Assembly (NCBI RefSeq): GCF_017562075.2
Contig: NC_054084.1
Location: forward strand, 17,233,889 to 17,297,888
From: Anopheles merus
Lineage: Eukaryota > Arthropoda > Insecta > Diptera > Culicidae
Length of the DNA stretch: 64,000 nt
Direction of reading: 5' to 3'
Part shown: positions 28,201 to 39,690 of the stretch, in pieces
Layout: every line of letters starts with the position of its first letter
How positions within the stretch are numbered: position 1 is the first letter of the stretch
Made by a program: the position numbers and the translations under genes
The notes under the pieces: generated by a model
Told to the model about the DNA's origin: nothing
Database searches by the model: none
The model's input: only the letters and a program-made list of their open reading frames with translations

Positions 28201-31184
28201 AAACGCATTAAACAAACTGTACACAACTCTTATCGTTTCTTGAGCTAGTTTTAGAAACGAAGCTCTGTTTGCAACATTACTCGCAATGAATTGGACACCA
28301 GAAACTGTTCCACAAACACCAAACTCTACCCGTCACGGAGCCCAGTGACAGCGCTTGGTTAGTTGGTCGGGATAAGGGGGAAAACATCGGTGCCTTTTTG
28401 CCGTTGTCGTCTCAGCCACTACACATATCACCGAGTGCAAGCTTTTCAAGCGTGTGACAGGCAGACAAATGCAGACTTCGGCAAGATCGTCATCAGCATG
28501 AGGACGCGAAAATGCGCGACCCGACAGCTGCCAGCCAAAAATCAAAGTAAAATCAATCAAAAAGTCTTCCCGTGAGCGGGAGCGACGCAAAAAGGGTTTG
28601 CATTATTGTTGGCATGCTTCACATGTGCGAAACTGGAGCACGGATTTCGGGCACCTGCCCGGAGGTGTTGTTGTGATGGAAGCGTTTTTTTTTGTGTTTA
28701 TTTGTCTCTGCAGTGTGGATAAGCTTTTGAGACAATGCGCGAGAGATATGACGCTGAGCGGTACGAACTATCCCATTCCGGGTGTGTTTTTTTGGCATCG
28801 TTTGCAATTGCTGGAATTGTGGATCTTGGTAATGTTGCTATACATTTGGAGGAATATATTTTCAAATCGATGCACTTAGAGTTTTCAGTGATATTATTTG
28901 TAGTGAAGTTTTGAAATATACAAAAAAAAACAGAAAAATAAATGTACAATAAATTATAAAAATTGGGTCGCTTCAACTACTCTTTCAAGTAAAACCTTTC
29001 TATTAGTTGAATTTTACATGTCTTAAGGGACATTGAACCAATACTTGCTGTACATTGAGTTCAATTTGACCTATCCACAGGTGCACAACAAGTACTCCCG
29101 TAATTAAATCCTTTCAACTGCGAAACATTTTCCCTTACGCTCACAAAACCATCGCCAAAATACGCTGCTCTGCGTTAAGCACACAACAGCACGGCCACCA
29201 CTTAGGAGAAAATCCTTGCTGCCCTGCCTCACTCGACTGGGGAGAGTGATTTGCCTTGCCCCGATTAAGAAGCAATCTATTTAATTAGATTGTTGTTTGC
29301 GCGCTAGACGCGCCACGGTGGATAATTAACGCTTTTGATCGCGCTGTCGTGGTGTGTTGTTCGTACACAGTCGAGCATGTATTTTGGGCCGCATTTCAAT
29401 GGACAGTGAAGTGAAAGCATTCATTGACGAAGACAGATTAGAGTAATGCTTTGATACCATTGTTTGTTGTTGTTTCGCTGATGATTTTTTTATTTTACCA
29501 GTTAAGTGAGGGCTTCAATTTACCTCTATTTATGCTTAAATTTTTTAACATAACATTCGCTGTTTGGTGTATAATGTTTTTTTTTTGTGATTCTTCAAAT
29601 GAAATTTTCAGAATAGTTTAAGAACTGAACGTTCATTTGCTTCATTTGCGATTCTGTTTGCGCAATCGCTCGCCAAGCGAAGTGAATTCGACGGGAATGA
29701 ACTTGTAGTGAATCATCACGCAACCTCATAATGTTCATTTTCTTGCTGTTAATCTAGGTTAGTATTTTATGCACTTTTTCTGTTGAGTGTTGCCTGAAGT
29801 CTCTTTAGAAACAATCACAGTAAATGTTAGTCTTGCAATAAGATTTTGAGATCAACTGGGTGTGTAAGCAAAAATATCATAAAATAAAACGTTTCTGTTT
29901 TGTGCTCAACATCTCGTATCTCATTTTAACTCGAGTTATTCCTTATGAATCTTAACAAAACATTAATGAACAGCGGTCACTGATACAATTCACTCTTTGC
30001 CCTTGAATGCTATAGTAATTATGGTCATAAATAAAGCGTTAATTTAAATACTCTCTTAGCATCTTAAATTCCATTTTACTCATTACTTTACCCGGCGAGC
30101 AGCATCCGTGTGGTGCCGCCAACCATCCGACTCGGTAAGATCGAAACGCAATGAGTTATTTCCATGCCTGCGTTGCCGGCCGGCCGAGACGAGCAGCACA
30201 CGATGGTGATAATGATGCAATTAAAAGCGCACGAAGGGCCGAACGAGAGCCGCGAGGTTAAAACCATCAACAGCGAAGCCTTAATTAGGCCGATGATCGG
30301 ATGATAAATGGAGTTTTGAGAATGTTAAGTGATATTTTATCTGTAATGAATGCTGAATGGATTCGCTGCATTAACCTTGGGAGTGAAAGATGTAAATTGA
30401 ACCGAACATGTTTAAGATTAACATAATTTATAACGCTTTCCATGCGGGTTTTAAAAAATAAACTACTGACAAGATGTTAGTGAGGAGTACAAGTGAATGA
30501 AACCTTATCGTTGATAACGTTTGCGTAGTAACTACAACTCCCTCAGTGCTACAATGTTATACTATCGCAGATGAATTCGCTCCCAGCTGCACGTGCAAAA
30601 GAAAATAGTTCACTTATGTTCCTGGCACGCACGGGCACCTGATTAGGGTAAGCAAATAAACCTGCCTATTAGTCGGCAGCACCGTTGATGCATGCTTGCT
30701 CAAACAGCAACAAGACGGCGTGGCATCGATCCAACACCATCTCGGCGATAATCGTCATACGGAGCCATAGCATTTCAGCGGGTTGCGTTTGCGTTTCTGC
30801 ATGCAATTGGCAAACATTCATTATTATTGAAAGCATACGCATACCCGGAACCGTTTGGTGGCTGGTTGCTACTGAAACGGTCCTTCTGCCGTGTGCAATA
30901 AACTTCTGATCAAAGCAATAATCTCCAGCCCCGATCAATCTGGCGCACATCCAAACAACAACAACGCCCCGTGGGTTTGAGTGCGCTGCGTTGCGGTTTT
31001 CGGGAAAAGCGGTATCGGATTTCCTCTCCAAACAATCGGTGTCGAAATGGACTTGCGAAAGGACTTTCCTTCGGGGAAAAGGCTGCCAACATATTGCGTT
31101 AAACCCTTTTAGTGGGAAGGTGTTTTTTTTTCGCTACCCGCTACATGGCGCTTCGTATCTTGTTGCGTGAGTAATGCTAGCGTA

Positions 31185-31279
31185 AAGAGAGTGAGTGTGT
31201 GTGTGAGAGAGATAGAGAGAGATAGAGAGAGAAAGAGAGAGAGAGGGAGAGAGAGAGAGAGAGAAAGAAAGAGAAAAGG
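31185..31279. repeat. Compound (GT)n(GA)n microsatellite, about 95 bp
   Basis: The tract starts with gtgtgtgtgt and passes into gagagatagagagagata and longer ga runs ending in gaaagaaagag. The serine-leucine frame on the minus strand is a product of the dinucleotide repeat. It is the longest simple repeat in the window. Confidence 0.92.
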
Positions 31280-32006
31280 AACATTTGAACTTCGAAATTG
31301 AATTTTTGCATCCCACTTGATGCGTGGAAGAGATGCTTAACCACAGGACGTGCACTTACATTGATATAGGATTAAAATTACAAACAAGGAATGTTGTGAT
31401 TCTCGCTAAAGGCAGAGAGTGTGATGGAGCATGATGAACTTTCTATTTTTCCTGTCTCTTGCGTTTCGTATTAGGTCGCCAAGGCAATAGGTGTATAAAC
31501 AATTTCACTCAATACTGCTGTGGTTCCAACATATAAGAAGAGCCATAAATCTGGTTTCGTGTGAGAAATATGTTTGCTTGCTAACTAACTGTTGGCCACC
31601 ATAATCAATGTCCCAATGTGGCCAAACCAAGCATTCCCAACAATTCAATGCTAGGAAAGCTTTACAAGAAGCAAATCTTCCATCCTAGCGCCATTGAATA
31701 GGCCACCACAAACAATGAGGGCAACCCGTGCGGCAGCTTCTTGGTCGTCAGTTCGTGTTGACTGTTGGAGCAGGAATCAATTTGTCATTCCGGTGTTGCT
31801 CTTATGAATGAATCATTGGTAGAAAACACCGGCTACAAGCGAGCTACATCCTTCTCCGTCGCAATGGCAATTTAGTACACCTCGAAAAGGGTGGCTAATT
31901 TTCCGGCCCATAGAAATATTCGTGCTAAATTGGATCGTTAGAGCTGGTAGTCGCTTTTGTGTCTGGACTGCTTTAAAACACAATGCCCAGTGCTGTACCC
32001 GAGCAA

Positions 32007-32021
32007 GGGGGGGGGGGGGGG
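32007..32021. repeat. Poly-G run of 15
   Basis: Fifteen consecutive G on the plus strand. Confidence 0.9.
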
Positions 32022-32602
32022 ATGGATGTATTGCTATTGTACGTTTGAAAACGTGAAGAACTGAACAAACGAAAGCTCTTAATGATGAAACTTCCATTGA
32101 GTGATGGGAGCGGTTCCACCCAGCCAAGGTCACACTTGATTATATTTACTCTACATACTGATCATTGATGGACGGAATTGTGCTGTGATGGTAAAATAAT
32201 TCCTAAATGATGTTACACTCCATGCATGGTTAAGTTTGCATAAAAATAGAAATGTTCAATAATATGCAATGCCCGAACAGAAGAGTGCTTTTTGTCCGCA
32301 GAACGATGCTTGCTCGACAGAGTAATTTATGAAGCCGGTATCCAGTAAGGACGGGATGAAGCTAACCATGCAGGCACTTGTAAAAAGCCTACAATACACA
32401 GCTCGGTTCAGTACACTGTAGCGTACAGATTCTATGCTCTGCTTTTTCCAGGAACGCAAACGCGCGCGCCAGGAATAGTTTTTCTTTACCCTTTGACGAA
32501 CATCATTGCGAGTGCCACATTATGCATGGAACGTGCAGGAATATGATATGCTACTGTAACATGATTACACCAAGTGCACGTGTAGTTGCGTGGTTGTGGA
32601 TT

Positions 32603-32620
32603 TGTGTGTGTGTGTGTGTG
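32603..32620. repeat. (TG)9 microsatellite
   Basis: Nine uninterrupted tg units. Confidence 0.9.
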
Positions 32621-33094
32621 ATTTCGTTCTTCTTTACCATTCATCAGAATTCAGTAGAAAAGAAGAATAGTTGGGAACAGTCGCTTTTATGCATGAACCA
32701 AAATGGAAGGAAGTTTGCGTCCAAATGAAGAGAGTAGGTCGTATGATGGATGTGTACCATCGTTCGTTCTATTCCCCGCTGCTGCTAAATCATGATACAT
32801 GTGGCTCGGAAGTATTAACGCAAATGTGGCACTAGCTAACAGCATAATTAATGGCGAATTAAAGCTGCCAGTGGGAATGTGGATAGAGCTTTTAGTTTGA
32901 ATCACTTAGCTATGGGAGAGCAAAATCCTAGTTGCTTGCTATGATAATGGGCATTGGAACAAGGGGGGTTTTGCATTAAAGAACATACATTTAAACACAG
33001 CCTCTTGATGAGTTTTCTCTTATGCATCAGTTGTTGAGCAATTTTGCTAAAAACAACTAAACTATGTTTACTTCCCCTTTAGATGCTAACACCC

Positions 33095-33610
33095 AACAAA
33101 CGATTATGGAACGTGTTTCGTTATCCATCCTACCCCGACAGTCTGTGCACAGACCACGCACCGTCGATAGTCTTATGGGTCATGTCGATAATTTACGCCT
33201 GGCCAATGAAGATGAACTTTCCAACCCGGGTTGTATCATGCTGTATACCAAAAATCACAAAACCAATCGCTCGTGAAGTTTGAGATTACCTGTACGATGT
33301 ACTGGGAAATGCTGCCGGTACGCTGCTGGTCCGGACGGTACCAAAAGGCTTTGGCGAGATGTCTGCCAGCTTTCGCCAGAAACGACCGAAACGGCTCCGG
33401 CCAGATGCTGTCGCCGGTATATTAAACGTACCAGTCCTTGCCCAAACCACCCGACAGATGGCTTTCAGCGCAGGAAAGCACTATGCCGAGGCGAGTTTTC
33501 ATTATACTTTTCACTCCACTAAGCTTCCCATTAGCCGCCAGTTCCACCCACAGCCGATTTTGGTAGATCGACGCAATAAAAGTTATTCCCGTTTCGTTCA
33601 ATGCGATTTT
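33095..33610. repeat. Duplicated patchwork-conserved element, copy A
   Basis: This segment shares an ordered set of words with 48125-48700. In A these are a gtcgataatttacgcc block (from 33184), tcacaaaaccaatc...cgtgaag...gattacct (33255-33292, 30 of 38 matching), gaaatgctgccggtac (33306 on), a perfect 28-base block (33497-33524, starting tttcattatac), and aataaaagttat (33575-33586). Between blocks the two copies have diverged strongly. The segment is GC-richer than its surroundings. Both strands carry 60-105 codon frames with no recognisable domain. On the minus strand GITFI and SGVKSIMK are in one frame here but are shifted relative to each other in copy B. Confidence 0.7.
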
Positions 33611-36600
33611 TGTCTGGCTTGGGCTATATTGTCTTCTCGGTACACTAGCAACAAACAATTCTGCCCGTTTGGCTAAATCCGTACGGTCAGAAAGAAAAAA
33701 AAAGGAAAAGAAAAACAAATTCCTCTGCTTTCTTTTTTGCTTCTAAGAACCATCTGTCGCCGGACGAACAGTGATGGACAGTAAATCAATTGTTAAGTCA
33801 AGCGTGATCTATAATATCTCCATTACGGTGAGCGATGATCTCATTTGGTTGCATTAGTGGGGGTTGGTGGAGTTGAAGATTTTTTTACAAATAATTGTTT
33901 AAACCAGAAATCGAAATGCTAAAATCATGAGAAAGCATGAGAAGTGATTCGGAGAATAATAATGAGCTAAAAATGAAATTCAACGAAAAAATCGAGTCAT
34001 TTGTTTAATTTCGGCAGAATTGTACCGCCAGTTTACGAAGATTGTGGTAAATCTTTTAAAAGAGGGAATGGGATGAAAAGTGGCGAGGAGTTTTAGCTTT
34101 ATACTATAATAATTTTTGAAAATCATCATCTTTGATATTTGATGCATATGCCCAAACAAAAGGTACTCTTAATCCTCATGGTTCAAGGGTAGCGAGTGAA
34201 AGTGGAAGGATGTACATATAGTTCAAGAAGAATTCTACTTCAACAATTGAATAAATACTGTTGAGATGTGATATTCAGAGTCAAAACAATGTCCAAATGG
34301 TTCAAAAAGTATGAGATAGCATAGGAATAGGATGTTCTTAGCTAAGTTTCTTTGGAAAACTCAATTTTCAACATTTGGAATGATATTATTTAATTTTGAA
34401 ATTCTTATTAATAAGAAATAAAGAAATAAATTTAAATCTTATAAGAAAAATACTTTCTGGTTTAATTTATTATTTTAGTTATTTTAAATCTCAATAAACG
34501 TAGGGGTAATTTTTTTAGAACATATAAAATATTGTTATAACGCCTACCAATTTGTTTGTTTTTGCTTTCAGCTTATCGTTAGATTGTATTTAATACCTTT
34601 TAGGTACTTTGAGACAGAACAAAGTGGAAAGGGATTAATCTTATTAATTAGTACAACTAAGAATTCTGAAGCCAAGCTAGATAGTTTTCAAAATATCTTC
34701 AAAAGATAATGTGGATTATTCAACATGGTGCTGTGTTTAATTCATTTCACTGTGATCACCTAATGCTTAGTTATTAACGCATTAATTAAAAAACACCAAC
34801 ACCAATGTTTGGAATGCAAATTGTATTTACCAAACATTTTATAAGCGTTGTAACTACCATTCATGTCCATGGCAACTGAATTTGTCTCCAAAAATTATTC
34901 TGGTGCTTTAAAGCTTTTACACGCTCGCTGTACCGATTCCTATCGCGAGAGGACCAGTGGAGCAAGGTACACCATTGACAAGAATTGAGTTTACCTCGCC
35001 CTGATTAAACCCACATCGGGCCGAATGAGGGATCGAGCAAACCCATCCCAAGCGCCAATGTGCTGTCGCGGGCGTAATCCAATGTCCTTTGCGTTAGCAC
35101 TCGAACGAGCAAATCCGATTTTATTTTCGCCCTTGTTCCGGTATGCTTTTCGGTGTATTCTACGCAATCATCCCCAGCATTCAATGTGTGTGTTGCCATC
35201 GGAACTCCAAAAATGAAGGAAAAAAATAAAAGAGATTTCCCAAGGCTTTGGATGCGGGAGGCAGAAACAGCATCCACGCCAAAAATGTTACCGTCCACTT
35301 GCTTAACTAGCATTTTTTACGGCGCCATAATCTCTTCCATTTTAAGCATTTGTTTCAGCATAACTTCGGGGAATTGGTTAGACGGGTGGCCATCGTAGCG
35401 GACGCTTGGTTTAGTGAAGAGGGTGCGTTTTTGATTATGGAAGCTTAATTTGGGAACAAATTTACAATATTATTTCCTGTTACTGTTAAACAGATGAAAG
35501 GTGCTGCAGCACTTTGAAGAGATTTTTGCTGAAAAGCACTCGCTGAAGAAGAGTTCCAAAGGGAATAGATCGGTAACAATATTAAAGACTTTGGTTATTT
35601 TCTTTATATTCGATTACTTCAACTCGCTGTTACTTTAAGTATTTTTAGAAAAAAATCATTAAAAATAGACCATTATTATTTTTCCAGCGCTCTTTACGAC
35701 ATCGATTTTATTTGCAGCTACTGTCTGAAGTTGCCCGGGACCGAAATACTGCGGGGAATCAAATAAGCCCACAGTATATCAACAGACCTTTCCGGCTGCA
35801 TATCGGTAACGCACGGATCTTAAGCCACCACGGAACAGCTTTGCTGTGAAAAGCTACTCCCACTGCCCTGCCACCCGGCCCGGAAGCTTTCGTGCGATGT
35901 GTCCCTGGAGGTTGCGATTGTGTGTCCTTTGCCCTTTTCACGGGCTTACCCTCATCAATCCTTTACATCGCCACAAACATACACGCAGCATAACGGAGAC
36001 AAATTGCTGACTTCGCGCTGATAGAGGATTATAGGGTGACACTTTCCGTTACGCAGCAGCGCAAATTGGAAAACGGAAAACATTCTTTCTCGGAAGTCGG
36101 TGATGCGAGTGTTGTTTTTTATTATCTTTTTTTTTTTGTTAAATAACGGTGAACTCTTTTAAACAACCTGGCAGGTTGAACATGTCTGCCGTTACATTTA
36201 GAGACGCAAGTGGAATGTAGGGAGGATTAACAGGTGGTGTAGAAATGGTTAAAACGTATTTGCCTTCTGTCAGTTTTTAACGTTGGTAGGGTGAGGGAAA
36301 TGAAAATTAAAGATTACCTGTATTTACTTATATATAATTTATATATTTTTAATTGTTCATAGATATTCGTATACCTTACATCGTACTACACTCTATGTAT
36401 TGGTATGTAACGCCATGACACGCTTTGGATGATTTAAATTTGTAAGAACAAGCTCTCTCTACATCATGAACGTACTCTTCTCAGCTTATTACATGACCAT
36501 AGCAATTTTCTTAATGGATGTTTATGTGGTTCATAGGTATGGTTTGCAGGCTTCAGGAAACCCGGCGTGGTTTTGAAGATAAAACGCACATCTGTTACAG

Positions 36601-37699
36601 GTGGAACGGTATAGCATTAAACACATTGCCAGTAACCATTCAATCTGGATGTGAGAGCATGTGTTACCACTTTAAGAAAATTGGTTGTGTCCGCAATTGT
36701 ACAGCTCTTTCAATGTTTAATGTATGTGCTCTTTCAATGGCCTTTAAAGCTTATTTTGAGATCCTGATTCATTCTTGGAATCGCATTAAAAGGTATAATT
36801 TATCAACTAATTTTATTACTTTCTTTTTAACCACAATTAAGGCAAAACCAATTACCCTACCGTTGTAATGATATTGCTATTGTTTGTTGTACACAAAAAA
36901 AAGACAATCACAACTTTGACAACAGACAATTTCACTTTTCAAAACATTACCCTCTTTGAGAAACCCCGGAATGGAAAGATGATTAGCTTCCTAATCAAAA
37001 CATAATTATGGCTTAGCCGATGATGCGCCACCATCCTACTGGGAGGCACGAGCGGCTGTTGGTCGACTCCGAAACAGAAACATGACAACTGTTGTGCTGT
37101 CTGCGAGGGAAAATTACAAACTCTAATTTAATTATTTCAGAAAGTCGCCGGCACGAGATTTCGAGATTAAATTAGTGCCACGCAACAGCACAGGACTGGA
37201 GGTGAGGCTGTGGGTCGCGCCGGATAAGGGCAGGGAAGCCAAGTGACTTTAATTGCACGCTACAACAATACGCTTTATCGAAAATGTGCTTTTTCTTCGC
37301 AGCAGCAAAAAAGGGGTGAAACTGAATTGTTCACCGAAACGGTAGAATTTCGGGGAGAAAATGTTATTTTGCAAAGAAAAAGGGAAAACAAACTTATTGC
37401 TGTTCTTTTTGCCTTGGAACCGATAAGCAAAGTAAGTGATTTTCTAAACAGAAAATCACGAGCACGGTTTCATTAGCATCCTCCTGACAGGTGTTTCTAT
37501 AATGGCACGCGTCTACTGTCTTAATTTAAGCTGTCATTGTCTTTTGAGTTTGGCAAAGTTTCCCCCAGTACCTGTTGCTTAGGTTTGAAATGTAAATTAG
37601 CTTTTTGCAGCAGCCAGCAGCCAGCTTCTTGGTAAAACTTTTGCGTTCTATTTCAATCTCTCCTTTCCCTTCTGCAGTTGACAAAACGTTTCTTACTAT

Positions 37700-38411
37700 T
37701 TGCTTTGCAAGGGAAATATCTACCAAGCACAAAAGGAAACCCCGGAGGCCCCGAAACAGGTCGGCCTCGGAAAGAAAGTTGTTTGTCTGGGACATAATTT
37801 TCAATTATTTATTAACAGACAAAATGTAATTCGATCGCATAGCGCTATCGATACTCTGACCCACCGGAGCTGGTTTATTGGGCAAACAGCATTCCCCCGG
37901 ATGGTATCCCTTCATTACGAGGACACGGTTGGTGCGGGCAGCGACGCAAGGGCACCAAAGAACGGAAAGCAGTTGTTTACACAGTCTGATTTCATCCTCG
38001 GTCGCGGCACTCCGGTCGCAAATCCGGTGCGGATGCGGTGGAATGCGTCTTGCTTTTATGTGGTCGGCATTCGAAGGGATCGGTTGGAGAGCTTTTCCGG
38101 CGATGCTTTTGAAGATTGGTCCGTGGGTCCGCCGACCTGTAGGACTTGCTGACCCCAGTTTTGCGTTGGCTTTCACTGTGGAGAGGGGCAGCGTGGGGAC
38201 GGTGGCTCTTCTTGGTGGCAACAAGATAATGCCATTGGATGGGGATGGTCTTTTTCTTGATGGTAAAGTTGTGGCAACCGTGGAGACGGGTTTTTGCGAT
38301 AAGTTTGCTGCGATAAGATGGAATAATGGAAGGCAGGGGCAGCAGCTTTCGCCTCAGTTGATGCCGTTGTCTTTGTGCGGCCCAAATAGGCGCTGCCTGT
38401 GTGGCAATTGA
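37700..38411. other. GC-rich, stop-poor island with overlapping frames
   Basis: Three overlapping frames of 150 (plus), 139 (minus) and 177 codons (plus) occupy this island. The last part of the 177-codon frame contains FTVERGSVGTVALLGG, which reads like protein but belongs to no family I recognise. Stop scarcity in several frames at once is what high GC gives by chance. I do not call a gene. Confidence 0.35.
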
Positions 38412-39538
38412 ATGTAAGGACGCCTATTTTGCGAGGAATTTATTGATCCGAACAAAAGGTTGACGTGCTGGTAAAAGTTTGTTTTCGTTTGCTCTTGATC
38501 GGAATTGGTGCGGATGGAAGGAAGTGTTCTAATAGATGGTTGTAATGTTTTTAGTTTGCGATATCTGATTAGACTTTTGGCTGTTGTAGTAATGGCTAAG
38601 ATGACAACCCTTTTTACCAGTCAGTTCACGATTGACTTTAAGTATCAAATTTAAATCATAAAATCTTCTAGACATCTACCATTAACTGTGGTATCACCAA
38701 CAATGATTGGCATTTTCCAGATTATTCAGATTATGAACAACGTACCAAGCTGCATGGGCGATCAAAAACGAATGGATAGCCATACGTATGCCAGTTCCTG
38801 TTCACATTCTGCATTAGAAAATTTTCTTGCAATCCAATAGTTTAATGTGTCCTAAGGGAGCTATTTTTCACTGCTATCTGGTACGTTCAGTTGGGCACAT
38901 ACGAACGTTATCGGTTTTGAGTGTCTTGGCATGTTAACTACGGCTGGGGCTTTGCTTCAAGTATTTTTCATCCAATAAATCATCCGATGACAGTGCAATT
39001 GCCGCAATGCATTTATTTGAAGATGTTATTCACTAAAGAATTGTAATCGATTAAAATGTGTGTCTATACGACTGTAATATTTAAATTAAATTTATCATTG
39101 TGTTTTTTAATGAGACAGTAATATGTATTTTAAACTAAACTAGAAATACCATATTCAATATTCTTTTCATGGTCATTACAAAACACGTATAGATATAGAT
39201 TTTGACTGTCTGTAAACAGCACTATAAACATTAGAAATATCTGATAACAAGTTTTAATTTCAATTACCCATATTTCAATACTTCCATTGAACATGTGTCT
39301 TGTCTTTCACACAGAGAAGCATTTTTAATCTGTTCAAACAAAAAGCTCTACATCACTCGACTGTTGGATTATTGCAGTTTAAAAAGCTTTTGCTTCGCTA
39401 TTTAACCGGATGTTTGCAACTGTTTCGAACCAGACAAACATGTCACTAATGCTGCTAGAGCAGCTGCGTGGCAAAGTTTTCTCATTATGTGCTGTAATTT
39501 CCCAGGTGAGCGTCAGTCAGGAAAATAATCACTAACGC

Positions 39539-39690
39539 TGTAACGATCACGTGGGGATCGTAGCGCGAAAGGTTTCGCGTTACGTTCGAAATAAATCAAC
39601 AAAAGCTCTGTAAAATAAATGTTGGCTTTTATTTTTCCAAAAAAATAAAGTGTACAAAAGTTAAAATAAAGGTTTGTTTGAGTTTGATTT
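39539..39690 (+). other. Hairpin plus clustered poly(A)-signal words, possible LTR relic
   Basis: A short perfect hairpin (cgcgaaa gg tttcgcg, 39564-39579) follows tgtaacgatcacgtgggg. Within the next 110 bases AATAAA occurs several times. A TG-start, structured segment and dense poly(A) signals would suit an LTR fragment, but no second LTR, primer-binding site or target duplication is seen. Confidence 0.25.

Larger units (their letters stand above)
16486..33094. other. Noncoding, no gene recognised
   Basis: Apart from the simple repeats and the 18.4 kb repeat cluster listed separately, I see no exon, RNA gene or mobile element. The longest frame (130 codons, plus strand, 27256-27648) is rich in aromatic and hydrophobic residues but matches no family I know and has no splice or promoter context. 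Confidence 0.55.

Noticed and set aside
31134..31355. Minus-strand frame rich in SLSLSLS and THTH
   Set aside because: Produced by the GA/GT microsatellite.
33422..33718. Minus-strand GITFI...SGVKSIMK as a possible small secreted-protein (MBF2-like) exon
   Set aside because: The two peptide pieces are in the same frame in copy A but frameshifted in copy B at 48.6 kb, the family's conserved order is not seen, and there is no signal peptide or clear splice structure.
19311..36330. 17-base match (taaagattacctgtatt) between about 19316 and 36310
   Set aside because: Flanks do not extend the similarity, and one AT-rich 17-mer match in 64 kb is plausible by chance.
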